A DNA stretch of 18,866 bases from Fragilaria radians (lineage: Eukaryota > Bacillariophyta > Fragilariophyceae > Fragilariales > Fragilariaceae): contig CAAAJI010000300.1 of assembly GCA_900642245.1 (NCBI GenBank), positions 46,600-65,465 of the forward strand. The letters are read 5' to 3'. The position numbers were made by a program, and so were the translations under genes. The notes beneath the pieces were generated by a model. The model did no database searches, was not told the origin of the DNA, and saw nothing but the letters and a program-made list of their open reading frames with translations. Each line of letters begins with the position of its first letter. The stretch's first letter is position 1. Of the stretch, positions 8,879 through 18,614 are shown in pieces.

Positions 8879-9796
8879 TCAGGCCATTCGGGCAGTTGAT
8901 AGTTGGGATGATACTACTTGTTCGGTTGATCCGTGCAATGTTCGGGAGGCATTTGTTTCGAGGAATGAGTTCGGGTCAGTATTAATCGTATCGTATTCAG
9001 AATCTATATTGGAGTCTTCTTTCTCTCCAGTTATCAAGGATTTAAGGACAGCAAGATGAGATTCGGTTGATAAACGTCTCTCCAATGTAACGTAAGATGG
9101 ACGCTTCCGCCGTGTTTCGCGGTGTGAATTCGTAGACTGTTCCTCTTCCGACATTTCAACCACATACTCCTTTTCCTTAGACAGATCATCGGAATCAACT
9201 AAGTTGTCTTCGTAGTCGCTATCGTCATTTACATATTCGATATGCTCGCTTCCATTTGTCCCTAACATGAGGGATGGCCTCTTGGCCATGTTCATTTCAA
9301 CGGAATCTTCATCACTATCATGCATATAACTAAGGACAGGACATGAAAAATGTAGAGCAGAGCTAATGTCATGCGCGGATCCAGCCATAGATAATTCGAA
9401 ACTGGAATGAAAGTCCAACAAAGTGCTAACAATACTCGATCGCTGAGGATTGCCTCGTTCTAGGAAATATTCTTCAAGGCTATTATGAGCATCACGATGA
9501 GCTTGACGATTACGAGGGTTAAAAGATGAATGTCGGCGATAGCGACGATCATTGACAGAATTTGTCTTGTGTTTTGAAGACATAACATTCATTGAAGCTC
9601 GACGAGTTGCTGATCTACCACGCGCAATATCGTTCATTTCATCTTGAACTTCCGCGTCTTGATATATGACATCAAATATCCCTTGTTGATCACTGTAACT
9701 CATGGCATGAATAGAATCCTGGCAAACAGTCTCGATAGTTTGGACAGCATCCAAACCATACAAGGATTGGCTTGGTTTACGACATTTCATGATCAT
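8879..9796 (-). CDS. Uncharacterised phosphosite-rich protein, paralog B
   Basis: 305 residues; the ATG at 9796 follows directly after an in-frame TAA two codons upstream, so the start is well fixed. Blocks shared with the gene at 1171-2067 are Y-Q-D-A-E-V-Q-D-E-M (residues 45-54), RRAS (65-68), RRHSSFNPR (87-95), LLDFHSSFE (126-134), LHFSCPVLSYM (148-158), DSDEDS then AKRPS (171-175), and RRLSTESHL (240-248), ending in ARMA. Spacing between these blocks is nearly the same in both proteins. In addition this copy has a strongly acidic stretch (about 185-220) before RKRPSY (230-235), which is weaker in copy A. No enzyme domain, signal peptide or membrane segment is visible. The repeated R-R/K-R-x-S sites suggest phosphorylation by AGC-type kinases; that is inference. 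Three CRE-like cores lie upstream, 379-593 bp from the start. Confidence 0.87.
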   Translation of the reverse strand: MIMKCRKPSQSLYGLDAVQTIETVCQDSIHAMSYSDQQGIFDVIYQDAEVQDEMNDIARGRSATRRASMNVMSSKHKTNSVNDRRYRRHSSFNPRNRQAHRDAHNSLEEYFLERGNPQRSSIVSTLLDFHSSFELSMAGSAHDISSALHFSCPVLSYMHDSDEDSVEMNMAKRPSLMLGTNGSEHIEYVNDDSDYEDNLVDSDDLSKEKEYVVEMSEEEQSTNSHRETRRKRPSYVTLERRLSTESHLAVLKSLITGEKEDSNIDSEYDTINTDPNSFLETNASRTLHGSTEQVVSSQLSTARMA

Positions 9797-10473
9797 GATT
9801 TACAGTTTTGTGTGTCTTTCATGTCAATTGTTTGAGAGGTTCTGTTTTGTACCTACCAACTCGGGAATAAATCATCATAAATAACAGCGACTTGAAGGAC
9901 TTTTCGATAAATAGGCGAAGACTATGGTCCAAAATGAAGGGTCTCATTTAGATAAGGGAAAAAAGGAATTAAACCTTTAATCTAAACATTCGAACAATTA
10001 TATCTTAATTATTTAATGCTTTTTGTTGGGAATGCGAGTATCAAAAGGCTTTTTATTTGAAGTTGAACTTCAAAATAGATCGATATCAATTTCTTTTATC
10101 CCGCATGTCTGAAGCAAACGTCCGGTGCTCAAATAACAATTGTAATGAACGAAAAAAACTCGCGTTCAATATGATGACGTAATCATCTGAATAAATATAT
10201 CTTCAACATCAACATAGCGTCATCGACTCACGAGTGCACAACTTTTTTCCGTCTTATACTTACACCATCACTACTGATAAGTACACATCGAGTGTGTGAC
10301 TTTCTCAAAGTACTACTACTATCACGTCCAATGCTAAAGGGGTCTTGGGGTCACAAACTTCTCAATCATAATTCGAGACAACGACGTCAATACACATCAA
10401 TGATACATACAACTATAATTGGATTCCATAGGTAATAAAAATTTAAAAATCCTGGCTGATCATTGGATATCAA
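9797..10473. other. Region upstream of paralog B
   Basis: Presumed promoter and 5' flank of the minus-strand gene starting at 9796. It contains a cluster of CRE-like cores (10175-10389). No coding sequence or reverse transcriptase remnant was recognised here, although one would be expected if the retroelement fragment to the right continued. Confidence 0.4.
10175..10389. promoter_or_regulatory. Cluster of three CRE-like cores
   Basis: TGACGT at 10175-10180 lies in the near-palindrome GATGACGTAATCATC (10173-10187). GCGTCA (TGACGC on the other strand) is at 10217-10222, and ACGTCA, inside GACGTC, is at 10384-10389. These are bZIP core sites. TGACGT, ACGTCA and TGACGC are the three forms reported as CO2/cAMP-responsive elements in the carbonic anhydrase promoter of Phaeodactylum. 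They lie 379-593 bp upstream of paralog B. Regulation is inferred from sequence only. Confidence 0.35.
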
Positions 10474-11223
10474 TTAAGTGGTCGCCGATGGTCTTTTCCA
10501 TGAGAAGATAAACAGAAACATCTGACATTGGCCAAGATTCATTGATGAAGTACAATTCTTATTTGAATGGATAATTCTGGAGATAATCACAGAAACAAAG
10601 TACTGTAAAAGACTGGATTTAAATATAGGATTGAATATAAAAGCATAGCTGTTCCGCAGAGAAGAAACCAATCAATGTGAAATAATGCAAGTTTTCACAA
10701 CCTGATGGGGGGAAACTGTTGGCTGAGTGTGTATCAACAAAAGCAAATTGTTGAATTTGTTGGCCAAAGTTATTAATAACAAAAGTGCTTGTGAAAATTA
10801 TCATGGGATCAAGGTCCCCTATTCCACTCATCTTAAGGCTTGGCAATTTCTGTAAAGAATTGATAAAAAATGAAAAATTATTTTTCATTGCTGGTTTTTC
10901 CAAAATTATCCAATGGAAATCAATGTTTACCACTGAGATTCTTAGTTCATGCATCTTTTATGATAATGTGCTGGGATTTAGCTGATTGGAGGGTTTAAAA
11001 ATGATAACTGGTGATATATGCTTAAGATTTAGCTTGTAAGGTGAGACTCCACACAGTTAATGAGACCAAAATTGATATCCAACTGAAGGACTATCTGGAG
11101 AAATGTGGCAGCTGAGATTAATTGAACTAAATTAAATGCAATTTCAAGGTAACTTTTTCTTTTGTCTCTATCAAGTGTTTTTGGCTCTTTCAGACTGTTT
11201 CCTATCAGAAAGAAACTCATCAA
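10474..11223 (-). mobile_element. Decayed Ty3/gypsy protease-region fragment
   Basis: The minus-strand frame from 10954 reads FGQQIQQFAFVDTHSANSF (D-T-H at 10735-10727), which resembles the V-D-T-G-A-T active site of retroelement aspartic protease with Gly changed to His. After two in-frame stops the same frame gives ELYFINESWPMSDVSVYLLM and EKTIGDHLIDI, matching the F-H-V-D-E-S...S-x-Y-D-M-I-I-G-R-D-L-L-x-x-L-G-I-D-I stretch that follows the protease in algal Ty3/gypsy polyproteins. The fragment stops near 10474 without any reverse transcriptase. The segment 11029-11223 is open in a different frame but without a motif I know, and is included as probable upstream polyprotein. Assignment is moderate. 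Confidence 0.5.
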
Positions 11224-12957
11224 CTAAAATCTAAAATTACTTAATCAACAAGCCTTGAGATTTTTCAACTTCATATTACTTGATTATTTGCCACAGTTAA
11301 CTCAATATTGTAAGGACTTTCCTCAAAGTGCAAGACGAAATCTGTTTACAAATAAAAAACAAGTAAAAACAAGAGTGAAACACCAAACACTGAAATGAAT
11401 ACTATAGAGAGCAATCAACACCAAGGCAAAGCGATTGTCTGAAAAATACTCTGACTAAAAAGTCAAAATTGATGAAACCTAATGCTGAGAATTAATCAGT
11501 AATACAAAATACTTCAAAGGAGGCATTCATCTTGCATAGAAAATTAGGAGAAATCGAAATGAAATAAAAAATCATTCAATTAATGGAAAATAGTGCACTG
11601 TCTCGGGAGTAACGTAAGCCCCTTGTTCGTTACTGCATCGATTATCCAAAGAAATTGCAAGGCAAATGAAGTAGTTACAAGGAATCACACAAAATGAACT
11701 TTTTTGAGCATTTGGCTTATTTCCTGTCTGGCTTAAATTTGAGTGTTCAATCGTTCTACTGTGTATTTTACCCCAAATAGGTTATCAGTTCTTCAAGTAA
11801 TGTTCAAAAATAAGTAGAAATTTCCTTGATTTAGCTGATAACATAGAACTTACTACCATTTCTGATTTGTCCACAATTAGCAATGCAAATTCATGGATAG
11901 TCCAATTGGATCTTAGTTTCCAGTATCATCATTAGTGAATTTAAGACCTTCAATCTAGTGATAAAGTATCAGCTCCAATTCATAATTTTCTTCGTCTTCT
12001 ACACATTTTTCAAAAGAAAAGGACCTTGAAGAAAGTCATAAAGACTCCTCCCAGGGATTCCACTCTACTTTTTGTCTGATGCCCCTAATGAATTTCCTTT
12101 CTAGCATCAACTTTAGAAATTTTCCTCTTCCTGGCAATATTGTTAAATTTTTATGTTGTTCAACATCAGAAAATGGCTAAGTATTTCAAAGAATAATGAA
12201 CTTCTTTCGAATGATCTCATCCCTCCAAAACTTTAATAGGATTAGAATTGAGAGTTAATTGTCAATAATGAAAAAAGGTTAGGAATTGGTGTATAAATTT
12301 ACTTGATATAACGTACACAAAACAACATATAAAACCATAATAGCATCATTATCTTCATCAATCTGATAGCAGCTACTGTGTTAACGCACGCCGTGTACAT
12401 GTAGATGAGGATGTTACTAGAATGATTGAACGTCTAATGCTTAACTCTTTTTGAAAAAAGATATTTTTACAGTATAATCTACTAGACAAATGATATCATC
12501 ACATTATGCGGAGCTAATAACATTATTCATCCAAAGCAAGACGCTCAATCCCGTTCCTCTCCCAAGTTATTTATGAAAAGCCGGATCTTACAGAGACTCA
12601 ATTAGTACGTCCAGTATTGTTTGATAAAGTTACGACCTATGTACAGTGGATTATGAAAAACAGCGCTTGAAGTTTTCCGGATGCAAATCGATATTACGAC
12701 TCGAAACTGCACATGCATTTTGTCACAGACATAGTAGTATCAAGCTATTGGCGACATCCACAGCAATTGTAGTTTTCCTTCATTAAATCTATTCGTGAAA
12801 ATATTGGGAACAATATCTTTACGTACTGAGAGCAATGTCGCAATTACACAATTAAGATCCTTCGTCATGTGTTCAAACGCTGAAGGAAAACTTCACTACA
12901 TTTTTCCAAATTTAGGTTTCATAATAGGACCTAAGGATTCGATCAAAATATCCAACG
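11224..12957. other. Intergenic region upstream of the ATPase gene
   Basis: No gene is supported. The right part is the presumed promoter of the plus-strand gene at 12958. The left part (to about 12060) may be more decayed retroelement on the minus strand, since some frames read like protein between stops, but no motif could be identified. A 7-bp inverted repeat, AGTAACG/CGTTACT, occurs at 11608-11614 and 11628-11634. Confidence 0.4.
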
Positions 12958-15900
12958 ATGCGGAGCCTCCATAGCTTTCCAAATAATCATAGCCATTTAT
13001 CCTTGCAAGTCAGGAATAACGATAACATCGACTGGAGTTCAGTCACAGACAGCAACCATAATTCTATTGTCGATTCATTCCCTCCTTTGGAAGATTATTC
13101 CTCGCTTCAGTTTTCGCCTTCTGTAATTGCGGCATCATCAAAGTCGGAAATGCCACTTTTTGGTCGTGCAAATGAAGTAATGCTTTTACAGAAAACTTTT
13201 TATTCTTTTCAACACCGTAGTAAAAGTTATGAGGAACAAGACGAGAAATCTGATTTAGAGCCACTCATAAAATGTGTGATTGTTCATGGTGCTTCTGGGT
13301 CCGGCAAAACGGCATTGGTAGAACATGCCTTGAGAAAGTTAACATCGGATGAACAGGGATTCTTTGTTACTGGAAAGTATGAAGCGAATGCTGGTATTCG
13401 AGAGCCTCACTCGGCTATCCTAGAAGCCTTTTCTGACTTGTGCGATCTCACCATACAATCGCCTGATTTTAGCAAGCGATGTACACAAATTCAACAAGAC
13501 ATTGGGCAGCACTCCGCAAAAATCTTGATGGGTGCTATTTCCAATTTATCCCCAATATGGAATTCTGATATTGAAAGTGCATCGAACCTTGAAACTTTTA
13601 ACGACGATGACAGCAACGAAAAATTTTCAGATATTCGAAACGTCTCAGCTTTTGCAAAGTTTATGGTTGCCTGCAAATCATTCTTAAAGGCCATGTCATC
13701 CAAGGATCGCATGATTGTCCTATTTATTGATGACATTCAATGGATGGATGATGGCTCAAGAAATTTATTGACTTATTTTCTAAATGACCAAGAACTGAAG
13801 CACATCATGATTATTTTGGCGTATCGAGATGAAGATGAGACTTCCATTAGCGGATTTTTGAAGGAAGTGAGATCGCTTTCTGGTGTCTTGGATATCGGTC
13901 TAAATGATTTAAAGGCTGATGATGTTCATAATCTTATCTCGAACATTACGGGCACCAAGACAACATCCACAGAAGAACTTAGTAGCATTATTACTCTCAA
14001 GACAAGGGGCAATGCTTTTCATGTCAAACAATGTCTAGAAGAAATTCAACAAGATGGCTTGATGACTTTTGATGTTGAAAAATCAGCTTGGGATTTTGAT
14101 GTTGATAAAATTCAGCATGAAATCATGGTGTCAGAGACACTGGCAGACCTATTGACAGCCAGGGTAAGAAGACTCTCAAGCGATGTTCAAGAAACATTGA
14201 AAATAGCATCACTTTTAGGGTATCGTTTTGATGAATCACTTGTTGTCCATGTTGTGGCAACGGCATTTAATTCAAATCAAGCGACGCTGCATACAAATCA
14301 AATAGTGCATTCAGTAACTCTAACAGATTTGGTTGAATCATCACTTATGATTGCAAGGAAAGATGGATTCATTGAAAAGACAAAGGAGGGATATCAATTC
14401 AGTCATGATAAGTTGCAGATGACATTTGCCTCCATGCTGGATCAAGACCTTGAACTAAAAGATCAATATCATATGGTTATAGGAGAGGCATATTTTGCCA
14501 GGGGAAATGCTGAGTCCATGTACCAAGCTGCTATACATTTACACCAGTCTTCAAGCTACGCATGTAATGACCAAACTCGCATTGCACTGTGCAAAGTAAA
14601 TTTTGAAGCAGCTAAGTATTGCAAAAGGAATGGTGCGCTTCGAGATGCTGCCTTGTTGCTTCACCGTGGTTTAGGATTACTTGATGACCAAAAAAAGTGG
14701 ACAAAGTACCATGACCTGACAATTGAAATGACCGAAATGTTATCAAAAATGGAACTCATCATTGGAAACCATGAAACTTGCAGAGAAAAAGCAAGTGAAG
14801 TACTCCTTCATGCCAAATCATCAAAAATGAAGATCAATGCAATGCTAATCGAAGTGGAATGTTGTATGGTTTGCAATCAGATGGATGCCACAGTTGAAGC
14901 AGCAACTCAGTTGCTCATCACACTTGGAGCCAAGATGCCGCGCAAAATCACCTTGCGACATGTAACAACAAAGCTTTTCAAAGTTAAAATGATGCTTGCT
15001 AGAAAAAGTGATGACTACATCTTGAATTTACCAAAAATGGAGGATGAGGCAATGTCGACTGCACTTCGTTTACTCTTATTTCTTAATATGCACTACCTTT
15101 TTCAGAATGAAAAGTTGCAAGCGATTTACGTCGCTCTCCAGGCAATTGATATGACAATGTCCGGTGGTTTAAACTCTTGTGCTGCCTGCGCATTTGCAGT
15201 CTACGGCATAGCTGAACTTGCCAATGGTGGATACCGTCAAGCATATCGGTTTGGTAAACTTGCTCTCACACTGCTTGATAAATTCGAGAATCGGGATGCA
15301 GAATGCCCTACAGTAGGACTAGTTCTCTCCAGCCTTACACATTGGTATGATTCTGTGGCTGAAATGCCGTCAGCATTATTACGTGCAGCCAACCGCGGCT
15401 TTGAGATCGGTGACATTGCCCATGGAACATATTGCTTATCCTTGTGCTACGGCGCATACATTTTGGTTGGAAAGAACTTGCAGGAGTTGGAAGCATTTAT
15501 GCTGTCCAAATATCAGAGTATCCGAGATTTGTCACAAAATTCACTCATACTCTGGCCTCAGAGTGCTATGCAATATGTGCTCAATTTGAGACGACAAGAT
15601 GTGGAAGATTGGGAGGACTTGACGAATCTTACAGGTGAAATAATGGAGGAGACATTGTATATGAAACAGTGCACTGATGCTAAACACTCCATACTCATCA
15701 TGATAGCGTTAACATACAAAGCTCAATTATCGTGCTTCTTTGGTTTTTGGGAAAAGTCAGTTTCAATATCTCTACATATGATGAAATTTTGTGATGGATT
15801 TTACTTTGGCTACGGAGTAATACCTTGTTCACTCTTTGCTGGCATTGCGGCGTACGCCTTGTACAGAAAGACTAAGCAGCGCAAGCATCTCAAATTTGCA

Positions 15901-16254
15901 AGGCAAAATCAAGCCACCTTACAACGAGCACATGACAGGGGATGTCCCAATGCCTTGGCCTTCTTGACTTTACTCAAGGCTGAATCCTTATCTGTGAAAC
16001 ATTCGGAAATGCATTCGGTTGTCACTGCTGCATTTGATCTTGCTATTGAGACTATGGCATCTGAAAAGCTTCCACATACAGAAGCATTAGCCAATGAAAG
16101 GGCAGCATTCTATGAAGTACAGTGTAGAAACAAATTTGCAGCAGAGAAATACTTTGAACGGGCGTTAGAGATTTACAAATATGACTGGGGATCGATTGCA
16201 AAGCATGATTGGCTTCTTGAGCAGATGGAAAGAGTCTTCATGATTCTACCCTAA
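12958..16254 (+). CDS. Large AAA/NACHT-like ATPase with helical-repeat tail
   Basis: 1098 residues, from the first ATG after an in-frame TAG about 27 bases upstream. An N-terminal 64-residue low-complexity leader precedes PLFGR (66-70), the usual entry of an Orc1-like/AAA_16 ATPase domain. Walker A is GASGSGKT (111-118) and Walker B is IVLFIDDIQW (253-262), followed by MD. IILAYRDED (285-293) is the sensor strand typical of the family. FSHDKLQ (481-487) marks the end of the winged-helix part, as in the serine/threonine kinase-AAA-adenylate cyclase and histidine kinase proteins of bacteria and algae. Residues about 500-1098 are a long alpha-helical, TPR-like array rich in A-x-x-Y and L-x-x-A-L repeats, ending in AEKYFERALEIYKYDWG and a short tail, the same ending seen before the output domain in those proteins. 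No N-terminal protein kinase and no C-terminal GAF, histidine kinase or cyclase domain is present. It is probably a cytosolic ATP-driven signalling switch or scaffold; partner unknown. Confidence 0.93.
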   Translation: MRSLHSFPNNHSHLSLQVRNNDNIDWSSVTDSNHNSIVDSFPPLEDYSSLQFSPSVIAASSKSEMPLFGRANEVMLLQKTFYSFQHRSKSYEEQDEKSDLEPLIKCVIVHGASGSGKTALVEHALRKLTSDEQGFFVTGKYEANAGIREPHSAILEAFSDLCDLTIQSPDFSKRCTQIQQDIGQHSAKILMGAISNLSPIWNSDIESASNLETFNDDDSNEKFSDIRNVSAFAKFMVACKSFLKAMSSKDRMIVLFIDDIQWMDDGSRNLLTYFLNDQELKHIMIILAYRDEDETSISGFLKEVRSLSGVLDIGLNDLKADDVHNLISNITGTKTTSTEELSSIITLKTRGNAFHVKQCLEEIQQDGLMTFDVEKSAWDFDVDKIQHEIMVSETLADLLTARVRRLSSDVQETLKIASLLGYRFDESLVVHVVATAFNSNQATLHTNQIVHSVTLTDLVESSLMIARKDGFIEKTKEGYQFSHDKLQMTFASMLDQDLELKDQYHMVIGEAYFARGNAESMYQAAIHLHQSSSYACNDQTRIALCKVNFEAAKYCKRNGALRDAALLLHRGLGLLDDQKKWTKYHDLTIEMTEMLSKMELIIGNHETCREKASEVLLHAKSSKMKINAMLIEVECCMVCNQMDATVEAATQLLITLGAKMPRKITLRHVTTKLFKVKMMLARKSDDYILNLPKMEDEAMSTALRLLLFLNMHYLFQNEKLQAIYVALQAIDMTMSGGLNSCAACAFAVYGIAELANGGYRQAYRFGKLALTLLDKFENRDAECPTVGLVLSSLTHWYDSVAEMPSALLRAANRGFEIGDIAHGTYCLSLCYGAYILVGKNLQELEAFMLSKYQSIRDLSQNSLILWPQSAMQYVLNLRRQDVEDWEDLTNLTGEIMEETLYMKQCTDAKHSILIMIALTYKAQLSCFFGFWEKSVSISLHMMKFCDGFYFGYGVIPCSLFAGIAAYALYRKTKQRKHLKFARQNQATLQRAHDRGCPNALAFLTLLKAESLSVKHSEMHSVVTAAFDLAIETMASEKLPHTEALANERAAFYEVQCRNKFAAEKYFERALEIYKYDWGSIAKHDWLLEQMERVFMILP

Positions 16255-16404
16255 TGAATCATTGAAAGTAGGGAGACAGTTAGATCATCTGTGTAATTCT
16301 TGGACATTATGGAAACATTGGCCATTATACCCTGTGTTTTACTTTGATAATTTCTTGGAAAAATCTATTTTCTTGTAAGCTGTCAGACAAAAAGCAGAAA
16401 ATTT

Positions 16405-16410
16405 AATAAA
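16405..16410 (+). terminator. Candidate polyadenylation signal of the ATPase gene
   Basis: AATAAA lies 150 bp after the stop codon at 16252-16254, a reasonable 3'-UTR length. The hexamer is common by chance in AT-rich DNA, so this is only a candidate. Confidence 0.3.
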
Positions 16411-16704
16411 GAAATGATGGCTTGATGTTTAAGCGTCACAAAATACTTTTCTATAAAAATCAATAACACCTCCTGTAAATTTTTAAGGATGTAAGTTGCC
16501 ACGATATAGATGGTGGTAAGTATGACGACACAAGTACGTAGGTAGTTTAATAAAGTTTAGACTAACATTCAATAATTGTTTAAATACTAAGCTTCCTAGT
16601 GAGAAAAAAGTCATTAAATGTCATTCTATTAAGCATATGAATTTCTAAAATAATATTTTCTACACAACTTCCAGATCCACCACTATATTCGGGAATCTGT
16701 AGAA

Positions 16705-16804
16705 TGAAGTAACAAACCTAGTTGTTTAGATACTTGATTACTTGGAGTATTAAAGAAACAATTAAAGCTAATTCTTTAGATACTTGATCGCTAGAGTACA
16801 AAAT
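16705..16804. repeat. Imperfect 50-bp tandem duplication
   Basis: TTTAGATACTTGAT at 16725-16738 recurs at 16775-16788, 50 bp later, followed in both copies by a similar C-T-x-G-A-G-T-A stretch. The 20-25 bases before each copy also align loosely. It looks like an old direct duplication of about 50 bp. Confidence 0.7.
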
Positions 16805-18580
16805 TGAATGCCCACAATTCCTAAAGATTTGCTTCAATTACATTTGTTGAATCTTCAATTGCCATACATTAACTTGTTTGGTCAAAGACTTATGCTTTAC
16901 GATATTTGTTTGAATATAGTGTTCCTTATCAGATGAAGCATACCTTTCTCTTGATTTTTTTGCACCGTCATTTTTATCTTTGCAAGGATGCTGTAGGATG
17001 TTCTCATTTTAGATATGTCCATTTATGATATTCCAATAAAGTCTGCATTCTGTTTGAATTGCTCACAGTATTCTATGTGAAATAAGTTCGGGATAGTTTG
17101 AATCAATTTTCCGTCATTTTGTACTGCAGTTCCATGTATAGGACAGTGTCAAATAAGCTTGCTAGGGGAAGTAACTTTGACCCGGCAACCACCAAACATT
17201 GTGTTTAGGCTTCAAAGTTGGACGTAATTTCTTCTGAATACTGCTTGATTTTGAGGATTTTAAAACTTTACTTAGCGCCATGTATATCGAGAAAATAGAA
17301 GTCATTATCGAATTCATTTAAATTTGATTTTATTTGATTCTGGTCGTTCGTTGAAGTCTTCATAATATCCATAGCTCAATGCAATCTAAGAAAAGAACTA
17401 TTGAGGAGTAGAGATCTATCCATTCATCCAATTATAATTTACATAAGTTTAAACTCGTAACCATCATGGCTTTCACTAATTAACGACCTACATACAGACA
17501 AATTGTCATTGTTTCAATAATCTATTTTCCCTGAAGCTCTTATGTAGGTGATTCAAAGAACATGAAGATATTTCTAAGGCGAATTGTGATAGAGAAATGT
17601 ACAAAAATAATATATTTGTCAAGAAAAAGGTTAGTGGTCTCCGTCCAACTGGAAAAAGCATGAAACCTCCTCTTAAAGGAAGGGGGATTTCTTTGACTAT
17701 CGATTTTAGCCATGAAACTATGACACGCACTTTATTGAAAAAGTAGAATGAAATGAAGTCCTCGACCATTGAGGGTTGACTTTGAGGAAGCTTAACGTTG
17801 CCATAATTGGTACAATCCCAGAATTAGAAAAAAATGTACATCATCAACAATACAGTAGACACCATGGTCTATGCTGCAAGTAAAGTCTATCAGTCATAAC
17901 ATTTAACCTAGTCTTTAAGACAAATGGGCGTATCTCGACTCTCTCTCTAAAGTTTGCATCAAGAAATATTCGGGATACGTATAACTATTCGAGAGATTTA
18001 CTATTATTTGTACCGATGAGGCCACGTATTTCCTCTAGGTTGATTGTATAAAGGTAAAGAACTTACATTTTTTCCAACTCCTTATCACATCAATGCTATA
18101 AGAATAAGGAACTTTAGGTTACATCTGATTTTACGGCTATGCTCGTTATAGTACAATGCACAGTGTGGTACATACATGTAATAACATCCATACCAGTCTT
18201 CTAGTTTGACCTTTTAACTGGTAACATTTTAAGCTTCGATTCTTTTTCAATCTATTATGCAAATATATTTTACAGATCTTGATGCATGAAATGTTGGCAT
18301 AATATACTCATACATATCATGAGTGAATTGATTTTCATTTTATATTTTTTGGAATAGGTGAAAATATTGTAGGTGTTGGTTACTCTAGATACTGCAATGT
18401 ATGAATGAATTTCAGAGGTGTAGTCCTTTGACTTCACACTCATTCTTCATTTCAATAAGAGGGTTGCAAAGCAAATCCATTTCTGAAAACGGATTTTTGC
18501 ATAGATGTTGTCCTCGCTAAAATTGTGGCAAGTACTGGATAAATGATTGACCTTACTCTCGCTACGGTCCATATTTCTTC

Positions 18581-18614
18581 GTAACGGCCGACAGTGAATA
18601 CTCCCATTCGTTAC
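18581..18614. repeat. Inverted repeat GTAACG / CGTTAC
   Basis: GTAACG (18581-18586) and CGTTAC (18609-18614) are exact reverse complements separated by 22 bases, about 120-150 bp upstream of the ATG at 18734. A similar pair with 7-bp arms occurs at 11608-11634. It could be a factor-binding site; this is a guess. Confidence 0.3.

Noticed and set aside
16974..17372. Minus-strand frame beginning with ATG and reading somewhat like protein through five stops
   Set aside because: The number of stops is not far below what AT-rich random sequence would give over 133 codons, and no motif was recognised. A frameshift-aware protein search could still change this.
17506..17769. 87-codon minus-strand open frame with hydrophobic stretches
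   Set aside because: Composition (Phe, Leu, Ser, Ile) is what AT-rich noncoding DNA gives. No motif, homolog or neighbouring gene structure supports it.
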